Source: Deltaproteobacteria bacterium (GTDB taxonomy: Bacteria > Desulfobacterota > Binatia > UBA12015). From it: a stretch of DNA of 64,000 nucleotides. The notes under the pieces were generated by a model, which worked only from the letters and a program-made list of their open reading frames with translations, was not told the DNA's origin and did no database searches. The stretch covers positions 1 to 64,000 of the forward strand of contig VGTK01000005.1 of NCBI GenBank assembly GCA_016874715.1, read 5' to 3'. Positions 56,348-64,000 of the stretch are shown here, piece after piece. Both the position numbers and the translations under genes were made by a program. Numbering within the stretch: the first letter of the stretch is position 1; each line of letters begins with the position of its first letter.

Positions 56348-59300
56348 TCACGCGCGCGCGAAGCGTCCCACGAGGCGTTCGTACACCTCCCGCACGCGAT
56401 CGCGATGGCGGTCCAGTTCCTCTAGCAGACGCTCGCCCACCGTCTCGCCCGACCCGGAGAAGCCCATCCGGCGGGCGGCACCCACAAGATGCGTGGGCTC
56501 GCGCGCGATTCGCTCGATCGGGTGCTCCCCCTCGATGCGCAGCCGGTTCTCGAGGCCGCGCAGGAACGACCACGCCGTGGCCAGCAGCGCGCGATCGTCA
56601 GGGTCGAGCAGTCCGGCCTCGCCCGCCGCCCCGAGCAGGGCTCGCGTCTCGCGCCGGCGCAGCTCCGGACGCTCGTGTCCGTGCGCCAGGGCGAGCGTCT
56701 GCGCGACGAACTCGATGTCGACGAGGCCGCCACGCCCGACCTTCAGGTTCACGTAGCGGTCGTCCTCGCGCGCGAGCTCGCTCTCCATGCGCGCGCGCAG
56801 CCGCGCGATCTCGGCGAGCTCGTCCTGCGCGAGCCCTCGTCCGTAGACGAAGCGCTCCACGATGCCCTCGATGCGCCGCGCGAGCGGCTCGGGGCCGCAG
56901 ACCACACGCGCCCGGATCAGCGCCTGCCGCTCCCAGACCGCCGACGACTCTGCGTGATAGTGCGCGAAGCCGTCGACCGACGTCACCAGCGGTCCCGAGC
57001 GTCCGGACGGTCGCAGCCGGGTGTCGATCTTGTAGACGTAGCCTTCGCGCGTCGCGAGCTGGAGCACGAGCAGCAGCATCTGGGCGAGCCTCGCGAAGAA
57101 CTCCTGCGCGCCCCCCACGTCCGCCTCCGCGTCGGCTGGAGCCGTGTCGTCGGCCGACGCCGGCCCGTAGACGAAGGTCAGGTCGAGATCGGAGTGGTAG
57201 TTCAGCTCGCAGCTGCCGAGCTTGCCCAGCGCCACCACCGCGAGCGCCAGCCCCGGGGGGGGCACGTAGCGCTGCGTCCGCTCGGCGAGCGCGACGTCGT
57301 ACGCACGCTGCAGGCAGACCTCGGCCAGCGCCGAGAGCTGTGCGCTGACGGCCTCGTAGTGCAGCTGTCCCGCGACGTCGTGCGAGCCGATCCGCAGGAA
57401 CTCGTCGTTGCGGAACCGGCGGAGCACGTCGAGCCGCTCCTCGAAGTCCGTCGCCTGCGCCAGCAGCGCGTCGAGCTCGCGCGCGAATCCTTCCCGGGTC
57501 TTGGTGTCGACGGCCTGATCCGCCCGCACCAGCGTGTCGATCAGCTCGGGGTGCGACAGCAGCGCACGGGCGAGGTAGTCGCTGGTGGCGAACAGCGTCA
57601 CCAGCAGCTCCAGGGTGGCCTTGTTCTCCGCGAGGAGTGCCAGGAACGTCCGGCGCGCGCCGACCCGGGTGAGGAACTCCACGAGGTGCGCGAGCGCACG
57701 GTCGGGTGCCGCCGTTCGCCGCGCCGCCGTGAGCAGCGCCGGCGCCAGCGTCGCGAGCGCGCGGCGGCTCTCGGCGGTGGCACGCGCGCGCAGTGCGCCG
57801 TCCCGGATCAGACGCAGGGCCGCGAGCGCCTCGGCGGGTGCCGTGAAGCCGAGCGCCGCGACCCGCTGCTCCGCGTCCTCGGCGTCGATCTCGTCGATCA
57901 GCATGCGGGCGGCTTCGTCGGCCGAGCCCACCGTGTTCTCGCGGCGCTGCCGGAACAGCTCCGCGAACGCGGCGCGGACGATCGCCGTGTGGCGCGCGTG
58001 CTCGTCGGCGAAGCGCGTCGCCGCATCGGGCCCCGGCGTGCGCTGCCAGATCGGGCCGCGCCCGTCGAGGTGCAGGCCGAGGCGGCGCGCCACCACCTCG
58101 ACTCCGGCCCCGTCGGCCGGAAGCGTGTGCACCTGACGGTCCTCGTCGATCTGCAGAGCGTGCTCGACACGCCGCAACCAGGCGTAGGCCTCGGCGAGCG
58201 CAGCGCCGTCGGCCGCCGGAAGCAAGCCGACGTCGCGCAGCACGCGCAGCAGCCCGAGAGTGCTGCGCTCGCGGAGACGCCGGTCCTTGCCACCGTGGAC
58301 CATGGCGAACGACTGCACGAGGAACTCGACCTCGCGGATGCCGCCCGCGCCCAGCTTCACGTTGCGCTGGTCGCGCCCCTTGCTGCGCTCCTGCTCCTCG
58401 ACGCGCGCCTTCATCCCCTCGAGGTCGGCGATCATCGTGTAATCGAGCGTGCGCCGGTGGATGAACGGCGCGAGCTCCCCCAGCAGCTGGTTGCCGAGGT
58501 CGTGATCGCCGCCGACGGGTCGCGCCTTGAACAGCGCCGCGCGTTCCCAGGTCTGTCCCAGCGCCTCGTAGTAGCCCAGCGTGCCGGCGAGCGAGCTCGT
58601 GATCGGGCCGTTCATGCCGTCCGGCCGGAGCCTCAGGTCGACGCGGAACACGAAGCCCTCGGCCGTGATCTCGGAGAGGAGCTTGGTGGTCTTCTCGGCG
58701 ACCCGCGTGAAGAAGGCCGGCGGCGCGAGGGAGCCGCGCGGACCGCCGCTGCTCGCCTGCTCGTCGCTCTCGTGCACGAAGACGAGGTCGACGTCGGAGC
58801 TGTAGTTGAGCTCGCGCGCGCCGAGCTTGCCGAAGCCGAGCACCGCGAAGCGGTTGCGGCGGTCCGGCGCGAGGGCGAGTTCGCCGTAGTCGCGTTCGAC
58901 CTGGCGCCGCGCGACGTGCGCCGCGGCCGCGATCGCGGTCTCGGCGGTCGAGGTCAGCGTCGCGAAGGTCTCGCCGAGCGGGGCGAGCCCCCACAGGTCG
59001 CGCGCCCCGATCCGGAGGTACGACAGCTGGCGCCAGCGGCGAAGCTCGCCGGCCGCGACCGCCGGGTCGGCCAGGCCCAGTCGATCGAGCGCGGCCAGGT
59101 CGAGCACCGGCGCAGCGAGATCCTCCGCGACGGCGCGCCGCAGCCAGTCCGACCAGTCCGGTAGCGAGCGCAGCACCCGGCTCAGGTGCCCACTGCCGCC
59201 GAGCAGCACGAACAGCGCGATGCGCTCCTCGCGCGCGAGCGTCGCGAGCCGCGCGGGCCCGTCGTCGAGATCCCGCACGCTGCCGACGGCGAGGCCAGGA

Positions 59301-59395
59301 TCGGCCGCGAACGACGCCTCCTCCGCGATTCCCGAGGCACGCAGCCCGCACTCGCGCGCGAGCGGTTCCACGTCCCCGATCGCGAGCTCGCGCAC
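56348..59395 (-). CDS. glnE: Bifunctional glutamine synthetase adenylyltransferase/adenylyl-removing enzyme
   Basis: Adenylylates and deadenylylates glutamine synthetase under PII control. At 1015 residues it is near the typical size. The two nucleotidyltransferase cores are visible: NYSSDVDLVFVHES at residues 197-210 (the removing half) and NYHSDLDLTFVYG at about 740 (the transferase half), each with G-S/K-x10-D-x-D geometry and a GKLGARELNY or GKLGSCELNY lead. GTG 59395 is the start, 15 bases after the trmFO stop; the gene ends 16 bases before ilvE. A cognate glnA is not in the window. Confidence 0.95.
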   Translation of the reverse strand: MRELAIGDVEPLARECGLRASGIAEEASFAADPGLAVGSVRDLDDGPARLATLAREERIALFVLLGGSGHLSRVLRSLPDWSDWLRRAVAEDLAAPVLDLAALDRLGLADPAVAAGELRRWRQLSYLRIGARDLWGLAPLGETFATLTSTAETAIAAAAHVARRQVERDYGELALAPDRRNRFAVLGFGKLGARELNYSSDVDLVFVHESDEQASSGGPRGSLAPPAFFTRVAEKTTKLLSEITAEGFVFRVDLRLRPDGMNGPITSSLAGTLGYYEALGQTWERAALFKARPVGGDHDLGNQLLGELAPFIHRRTLDYTMIADLEGMKARVEEQERSKGRDQRNVKLGAGGIREVEFLVQSFAMVHGGKDRRLRERSTLGLLRVLRDVGLLPAADGAALAEAYAWLRRVEHALQIDEDRQVHTLPADGAGVEVVARRLGLHLDGRGPIWQRTPGPDAATRFADEHARHTAIVRAAFAELFRQRRENTVGSADEAARMLIDEIDAEDAEQRVAALGFTAPAEALAALRLIRDGALRARATAESRRALATLAPALLTAARRTAAPDRALAHLVEFLTRVGARRTFLALLAENKATLELLVTLFATSDYLARALLSHPELIDTLVRADQAVDTKTREGFARELDALLAQATDFEERLDVLRRFRNDEFLRIGSHDVAGQLHYEAVSAQLSALAEVCLQRAYDVALAERTQRYVPPPGLALAVVALGKLGSCELNYHSDLDLTFVYGPASADDTAPADAEADVGGAQEFFARLAQMLLLVLQLATREGYVYKIDTRLRPSGRSGPLVTSVDGFAHYHAESSAVWERQALIRARVVCGPEPLARRIEGIVERFVYGRGLAQDELAEIARLRARMESELAREDDRYVNLKVGRGGLVDIEFVAQTLALAHGHERPELRRRETRALLGAAGEAGLLDPDDRALLATAWSFLRGLENRLRIEGEHPIERIAREPTHLVGAARRMGFSGSGETVGERLLEELDRHRDRVREVYERLVGRFARA

Positions 59396-59410
59396 CGTGG
59401 CGTCCGCGTC

Positions 59411-60739
59411 TCAGGCCGCGCGCGAGACGTCGCTGGCGGCCGCGGCGCCGAACGCGCCCAGGTCGTTGAGCGCGCGCTCCGCGTGCGCCAGCTTCTTCTC
59501 GGCGCCCTTGAGGCGGCGCCCCTCGAGCGGCGGGAACAGACCGTAGTTCGCGTTCACCGGCTGGAACTCGCTCCGGCCGGGCTGCGTCACGTAGCCGACG
59601 AGCGCGCCGAGCGCCGTGGTCGGCGGCACCGTCAGGGGCAAGCGCCCGAGTGCCAGCCGCGCCGCGTTCACGCCCGCGAGGTAGCCTGCACTCGCCGATT
59701 CGAGGTAGCCCTCGACACCGATGAGCTGACCGGCGAGCAGCAGGTCGTCGCGCACGCGCGTCTGCAGCGTCGGCCGCAGGAGAGCCGGAGCGTTGATGAA
59801 GGTGTTGCGGTGCAGGCTGCCGAGCCGCACGAACTCGGCGTGCTCGAGCCCCGGGATCGTCCGGAACACGCGTCGCTGCTCGGGGTAGGTCATCTTGGTC
59901 TGGAAGCCGACCATGTTGAACAGAGTGGCGTTGCGGTCGTCCTGACGGAGCTGCACCACCGCGTGTGGACGTCGCCCCGTCCGCGGATCGGCGAGGCCCA
60001 CCGGCTTCAGCGGCCCGAACGCGAGCGTGTCGCGGCCGCGGCGCGCCATCTCCTCGATCGGCAGGCAACCCTCGAAGTGAACGCAGCGCTCGAAGCTCCG
60101 CAGGGCGACCTTCTCGGCCGCGAGGATGTCCTCGACGAGCCTCTCGTAGCCCTCGCGGTCGAGCGGACAGTTCACGTAGTCGTCGCCGCCCTTGCCGTAG
60201 CGCGACGCGCGGAACGCCCTGGTCATGTCGATCGACTCGAAGGTCACGATCGGCGCGATGGCGTCGTAGAAGTAGAGGTAATCCTCGCCGAAGAGCGCAC
60301 GCAGGGCCGCCGTCAGCGGCACGGACGTGAGCGGTCCCGACGCGATGACGGTCACGCCATCGGGAAGCGACGTCACCTCCTGGCGGTGGATCACCACGCC
60401 GGGCAGCGCCGCCACCGCCTCGGTCATGCCGCGGGCGAAGCCCTCACGGTCGACCGCGAGGGAGCCGCCGGCGGGCACGCGGTGCTCGTCCGCGATGCGC
60501 ATCACCAGCGAGTCGAGGGCGCGCATCTCCTCCTTCAGAAGGCCGATCGCCGTGGTGCGCTCGGCGCTGCGGAAGCTGTTGGAGCACACGAGCTCGGCGA
60601 GCATGTCCGTCTGGTGGGCATCCGTCCCGCGTAGCGGTCGCATCTCGTAGAGGTCGACGCCCACGCCGCGGCGCGCGAGCTGCCACGCAGCCTCACAGCC
60701 GGCGAGGCCGCCTCCGACCACGGTCACGCGTTCGGTCAT
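59411..60739 (-). CDS. trmFO: Folate/FAD-dependent tRNA (uracil54-C5)-methyltransferase
   Basis: Makes m5U54 in the T-loop of tRNA using methylene-tetrahydrofolate and FADH2. The 442-residue protein has the GIDA-like FAD-binding [18 protein letters not shown] at residues 5-22, then the TrmFO markers [15 protein letters not shown] and [13 protein letters not shown]. Length agrees with the family (about 435-450). This enzyme is common in Gram-positives and deltaproteobacteria and replaces TrmA of gammaproteobacteria. It sits between topA and glnE on the same strand; the topA-trmFO neighbourhood is frequent in bacteria. Confidence 0.95.
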   Translation of the reverse strand: MTERVTVVGGGLAGCEAAWQLARRGVGVDLYEMRPLRGTDAHQTDMLAELVCSNSFRSAERTTAIGLLKEEMRALDSLVMRIADEHRVPAGGSLAVDREGFARGMTEAVAALPGVVIHRQEVTSLPDGVTVIASGPLTSVPLTAALRALFGEDYLYFYDAIAPIVTFESIDMTRAFRASRYGKGGDDYVNCPLDREGYERLVEDILAAEKVALRSFERCVHFEGCLPIEEMARRGRDTLAFGPLKPVGLADPRTGRRPHAVVQLRQDDRNATLFNMVGFQTKMTYPEQRRVFRTIPGLEHAEFVRLGSLHRNTFINAPALLRPTLQTRVRDDLLLAGQLIGVEGYLESASAGYLAGVNAARLALGRLPLTVPPTTALGALVGYVTQPGRSEFQPVNANYGLFPPLEGRRLKGAEKKLAHAERALNDLGAFGAAAASDVSRAA

Positions 60740-60808
60740 CCGGAGATCCTACCGTGCGCCCGCGCGCCGCTGCGCCGCCGAACGATGCGACCGGCGTCGC
60801 GCCACCGC

Positions 60809-63139
60809 TCAGGCGACAGCCGACGACTCGCCCGGATCCCCGGTGTCGAGCGCCTCGCGGAAGGTGCACTCCGGGTTCGGACACTTCTTCTCGGCGCCGG
60901 CCCGCTTGGTCACCTTCTCGACCAGGAACTTGCTGCCGCACAGCGGGCACGGCTCCTCGATCGGCTTGTCCCACGCGCTGAACTTGCAGTCCGGGTAGCG
61001 GTTGCAGCTAAAGAACATCTTTCGCTTGCGCGAGAACTTCTGGACGATGTCGCCGACGCTGCAGTCCGGGCACTTCATGCCGATCGGCTCGGGGAGCTTG
61101 AGAGGCTGCACCTCGCGGCACTCCGGGTAGCCCGCGCAGCCGACGAACTTGCCGAAGCGCCCGAAGCGGATCTGCATCGGCTTGCTGCACTTCGGGCAGG
61201 TGCGATCGATGGTCTCTTCCTTCGCGACCTCGATCGTCCCGTCCTCGAGGCGCTTGAAGTTCTTGGTGTTGCGGCACTCGGGGTAGTTCTTGCACGCGAT
61301 GAACTCGCCGCGTCGGCCCCACTTGATGACCATGGGGTTGCTGCAGCGCTCGCAGGTGAGATCCGTCGCGATCTCCTGCGTCTTCACGTCGCGCATGTGC
61401 TCGTCGGCGTGCTCGAGGTCCTTGGTGAACGGCGTGTAGAAGCCGCGGACCGCGCTCACCCAGCTCGTCGAGCCCTCCTCGACGGTGTCGAGGATCTCCT
61501 CCATCCCGGCGGTGAACTCGACGTTGAAGATGTCGGGGAACGACTCCACGAGCAGGTCGTTGACGAGCGTGCCGAGCTCCGTGGGACGCACGCGGCGCGA
61601 CTCGTCCTCGACGACGTACTCCTTCTCGAGGATCGTGCCCATGATGCTCGCGTACGTCGACGGGCGGCCGATGCCTTCCTCCTCGAGCTCCTTGATGAGC
61701 GTCGCCTGCGTGAAGCGGGGTGGCGGCTGCGTGAAGTGCTGCTCCGGATCGACCTCGTGCAGCTGCAGGCGGTCGCCGGCCGACAGCGGCGGCAGCTGGC
61801 GGTCGTCGGCGGAGTCGGGCTCGGCGTCACCGTCCTTGTCCGGCGCCTTCTCGTCGACGCCCTCGGTGTAGACGCGCATGAAGCCGTCGAACTTCTCGAC
61901 CTGGCCGTTGGCGCGGAACAGGTACTCACCGATCGGGATGTCGACCGCGGTCTGGTCGTAGATCGCCGCTGCCATCTGGCTCGCGACGAAGCGGTTCCAG
62001 ATCAGCGTGTAGAGCTTGAGCTCGGCCGGGTCGAGGAACTTCTCGACGCGCTCGGGCGTGTACTCCATCGAGGTCGGGCGGATCGCCTCGTGGGCGTCCT
62101 GCGCCTGCTTGCGCGAGCGGTAGACCGGCGGCTCCTTCGGCAGGTAGCGCTCGCCGTACTTGCCTTGGATGTACTCGCGGGCGTGCCCCTGCGCCTCGGG
62201 CGAGACGCGGGTCGAGTCGGTTCGCATGTAGGTGATCAGACCGACCGAGCCCTCGTCGCCCAGCTCGACCCCCTCGTACAGCCGCTGCGCGAGGCCCATC
62301 GTCCGCTTGGGGCTGAACGAATGCTTGCGCGACGCCTCCTGCTGCAGCCGCGAGGTGATGAAGGGCGGCTGCGGGTTGCGCTTGCGCTCCCTCGTCTCGA
62401 CCTTGCCGACGATCCAGTCGGCAGCCTTGATCGCGTCGAGGATCGCGGTCGCCTGCTGCTCGTTCTCGACGCGGAAGCCCTTCGGGTCGAGGCGCTTGCC
62501 GCCGACCTCGACCAGCCGAGCATCGAAGGGGGGCGGCTGCACGCCCTCGAGGTTCGCGACGATCGACCAGTACTCGACCGGGACGAACGCCCGGATCTCG
62601 CGCTCGCGCTCGACGATGATGCGAACGGCCACCGACTGCACGCGTCCGGCGGACAGCCCACGCCGGACCTTCTTCCACAGCAGCGGCGACACCTGGTAGC
62701 CCACCAGCCGGTCGAGGACGCGGCGCGCCTGCTGCGCATCGTAGCGGTCGCGGTTCAGCTCCAGCGGGTTCTTGATCGCCTTCTGGACGGCGTCCTTGGT
62801 GATCTCGTTGAACAGGACGCGCTTCAGCTTCGACTCGTGCACCCCGATCTTCTCGGCGATGTGCCAGGCGATGGCCTCGCCTTCGCGATCCGGGTCGGGG
62901 GCAAGGAAGACCGTCTCCTTGTCCTTGGCAGCCTTGCGGAGCTCGGTGATGACCTTCGACTTGCCCGGGATGACGCTGTAGTCGGGCTGGAAGTCGTTCT
63001 CGACGTCCACCCCGAGCTTGCTCTTGGGCAGGTCGAGGATGTGGCCGACCGACGCCCGCACCTGGTAGTTCCGGCCCAGGTACTTGCCCAGGGTCTTCGC
63101 CTTTGCGGGCGACTCGACCACGACCAGGTTCTTCGCCAT
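60809..63139 (-). CDS. topA: DNA topoisomerase I (type IA) with four C-terminal zinc-ribbon motifs
   Basis: Relaxes negative supercoils by single-strand passage. The 776-residue protein has the TOPRIM start NLVVVESPAKAKTLGKYLG with Glu9 and the acidic DPDREGE at 82-88, and the catalytic Tyr304 in GLITYMRTDSTRVS. After about residue 580 come four Cys4 modules (TCERC..CKNYPEC, TCPKC..CAGYPEC, KCPDC..CNRYPDC, PCPLC..CPNPEC), one more than E. coli TopA. The ATG at 63139 starts MAKNLVV. It is preceded by dprA, the usual dprA-topA pair, with an 87-base gap, and followed by trmFO. Confidence 0.97.
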   Translation of the reverse strand: MAKNLVVVESPAKAKTLGKYLGRNYQVRASVGHILDLPKSKLGVDVENDFQPDYSVIPGKSKVITELRKAAKDKETVFLAPDPDREGEAIAWHIAEKIGVHESKLKRVLFNEITKDAVQKAIKNPLELNRDRYDAQQARRVLDRLVGYQVSPLLWKKVRRGLSAGRVQSVAVRIIVEREREIRAFVPVEYWSIVANLEGVQPPPFDARLVEVGGKRLDPKGFRVENEQQATAILDAIKAADWIVGKVETRERKRNPQPPFITSRLQQEASRKHSFSPKRTMGLAQRLYEGVELGDEGSVGLITYMRTDSTRVSPEAQGHAREYIQGKYGERYLPKEPPVYRSRKQAQDAHEAIRPTSMEYTPERVEKFLDPAELKLYTLIWNRFVASQMAAAIYDQTAVDIPIGEYLFRANGQVEKFDGFMRVYTEGVDEKAPDKDGDAEPDSADDRQLPPLSAGDRLQLHEVDPEQHFTQPPPRFTQATLIKELEEEGIGRPSTYASIMGTILEKEYVVEDESRRVRPTELGTLVNDLLVESFPDIFNVEFTAGMEEILDTVEEGSTSWVSAVRGFYTPFTKDLEHADEHMRDVKTQEIATDLTCERCSNPMVIKWGRRGEFIACKNYPECRNTKNFKRLEDGTIEVAKEETIDRTCPKCSKPMQIRFGRFGKFVGCAGYPECREVQPLKLPEPIGMKCPDCSVGDIVQKFSRKRKMFFSCNRYPDCKFSAWDKPIEEPCPLCGSKFLVEKVTKRAGAEKKCPNPECTFREALDTGDPGESSAVA

Positions 63140-63226
63140 TCGTTCCTCTCCGCCTTCGAGCCAAGCCGCGCGTACCGGTATGTCCCCGACGAGTCAACCC
63201 GAGTGGCGAGCACGTCCCGTGCCAGA

Positions 63227-64000
63227 TCACCTCTTGCCCGACGTCGCAGCGTACCTCCCCCCGGGGCCCCGGACGACCACCCCCCGCAGCTCGAGGGCGA
63301 CGAGTTTCTCCAGCAAATCCGGCAACTTGAGTCCTAGCCGCAGCACCAGCTCGTCGGCGGTCGCGACACCGCCACGAACCGCGGTCAAAACCCGATCCAG
63401 TCCGACCGGCAGGCCGACGATTCCCTGACCGCCAGCGGCAGGCGATGCGACCCCCTGGGGCAGCTCGGCCAGGATGTCGTCCACCGACTCGACCAGCTTC
63501 GCGCCGCGGCGCAGGAGCGCATGCGGTCCGGCCGAGCGCGCCGCCCCGACCGCGCCGGGCACGGCGAAGACCTCCCGCCCCTGCTCGAGGGCGTGCGCGG
63601 CCGTGGACAGGGACCCGCTGCGCAGCGTCGCCTCCACGACGACCACCCCGAGCGCCAGGCCGCTCACGATCCGGTTGCGGCGCGGAAACTGTCCCGGACG
63701 GGGTGCGGTTCCGGCGGGGTGCTCCGAGACGAGGAGGCCGCGCTCGAGGATCTCCCGGCGGAGGGCCCGGTGCTGGCGCGGGTAGACGACGTCGGTCCCA
63801 CCACCGACGACGGCGACCGTTTGCCCCCCGGCCTCGAGCGCGCCGCGGTGAGCGGCACCGTCGATCCCGAGCGCTAGCCCGCTCACCACGGCGATGCCGG
63901 ACTCGGCGAGCGCCCGCGCCAGGTCCCGCGCGACGGCGAGCCCGTAGGCCGTTGCATCGCGCGCGCCGACGATCGCGATGGCAGGCGCGTCGAGCGCGCC
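63227..64000 (-). CDS. dprA: DNA-processing protein DprA (Smf), N-terminus cut by the window edge
   Basis: The frame continues from the right edge (257 residues visible) to TGA at 63227. DprA loads RecA onto incoming single-stranded DNA in natural transformation. Seen are AIAIVGARDATAYGLAVARDLARALAESG near the visible start, GLALGIDGAAHRGAL, VVGGGTDVVYP, the PRRNRIVSGLALGVVVVEA segment and a C-terminal winged-helix DprA domain of about 60 residues (DRVLTAVRGGVATADELVLRLG). The N-terminal SAM-like part lies outside the window. It leads the dprA-topA-trmFO-glnE run. Confidence 0.93.
   Translation of the reverse strand, partial: GALDAPAIAIVGARDATAYGLAVARDLARALAESGIAVVSGLALGIDGAAHRGALEAGGQTVAVVGGGTDVVYPRQHRALRREILERGLLVSEHPAGTAPRPGQFPRRNRIVSGLALGVVVVEATLRSGSLSTAAHALEQGREVFAVPGAVGAARSAGPHALLRRGAKLVESVDDILAELPQGVASPAAGGQGIVGLPVGLDRVLTAVRGGVATADELVLRLGLKLPDLLEKLVALELRGVVVRGPGGRYAATSGKR

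Noticed and set aside
57315-57348. Plus-strand continuation of a 670-residue frame antisense to glnE and ilvE
   Set aside because: No plausible protein features; glnE motifs are convincing on the minus strand.
1-64000. tRNA, rRNA and CRISPR
   Set aside because: No cloverleaf with terminal CCA-like acceptor, no rRNA-like segment and no regularly spaced direct repeats were found on reading both strands by eye; a tRNA scan would be decisive.

Overview
This is a GC-rich (roughly 70 percent), densely packed chromosomal segment from a Gram-negative bacterium. Envelope genes (a bifunctional class A penicillin-binding protein, HtrA, lytic transglycosylases, lipoproteins, a heptosyltransferase-like GT9), CarD, a DUF1844-type protein, GlnE, TrmFO, desulforedoxin-like mini-proteins and a CobA-HemD fusion together suggest a deltaproteobacterial-type lineage (Desulfobacterota, Myxococcota or Binatota-like). 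That placement is inference: no rRNA or tRNA gene is present to test it. I saw no CRISPR array, phage or intact insertion sequence; the only likely mobile-element debris is around 14250-14500.

Layout. 1-1523: tail of a ThiF/MoeB-like gene, then sat. 1675-6592 (minus): polA, an ECF sigma factor, its anti-sigma factor, a secreted protein and a small membrane protein. 6763-11395 (plus): a well-formed promoter driving a gliding-type ABC module (ATPase, permease, GldG-like, DUF4340). 11430-15647: hisC, an orphan RelE-like protein, a MltD-like lipoprotein, a 650-base non-coding stretch with hairpin repeats, a secreted protein and a VOC protein. 15677-22665 (mostly minus): tetrapyrrole genes hemB, cobA-hemD, hemC, hemA, ccsA/hemX and a Met8-like siroheme gene. 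22729-27690: a LysM lytic transglycosylase and a peptide-type ABC binding protein with two permeases but no ATPase. 27703-35534 (minus): mutM, rsmA, tsaD, a TPR lipoprotein, a PBP1b-like enzyme, HtrA and a DUF1844-type protein, most joined by stop/start overlaps. 35794-39111: GT9, cysK-larE, carD. 39209-43153 (minus): rimI, an intact FabH-like enzyme, a FabH-like paralogue lacking all three catalytic residues, and a ferredoxin-membrane fusion protein. 43449-46994: Lpp-like lipoprotein with a clear terminator, aminotransferase, coaD, rsmD, and a CofC-like gene. 47027-53756: two desulforedoxin-like mini-proteins around an acyl-CoA ligase, crotonases, an amidohydrolase and ygfZ, then a divergent BadI/MenB-type crotonase. 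53818-64000 (minus): DhnA-type aldolase, double glutaredoxin/GST-N protein, ilvE, glnE, trmFO, topA and the start-truncated dprA.

Functional links. sat, cysK, CobA and the Met8-like gene fit sulfate assimilation with siroheme supply; the hem genes make uroporphyrinogen III from glutamyl-tRNA except for the HemL step; ccsA/hemX links to heme handling or cytochrome c assembly. tsaD, rsmA, trmFO, rsmD and rimI are translation-modification genes. The most unusual part is the 39.2-43.2 kb cluster: an active and a catalytically dead thiolase-fold protein encoded next to a membrane-anchored 2[4Fe-4S] ferredoxin fusion, with a perfect 12-base palindrome upstream. I consider it the best candidate for an undescribed system, although its function cannot be read from the sequence.
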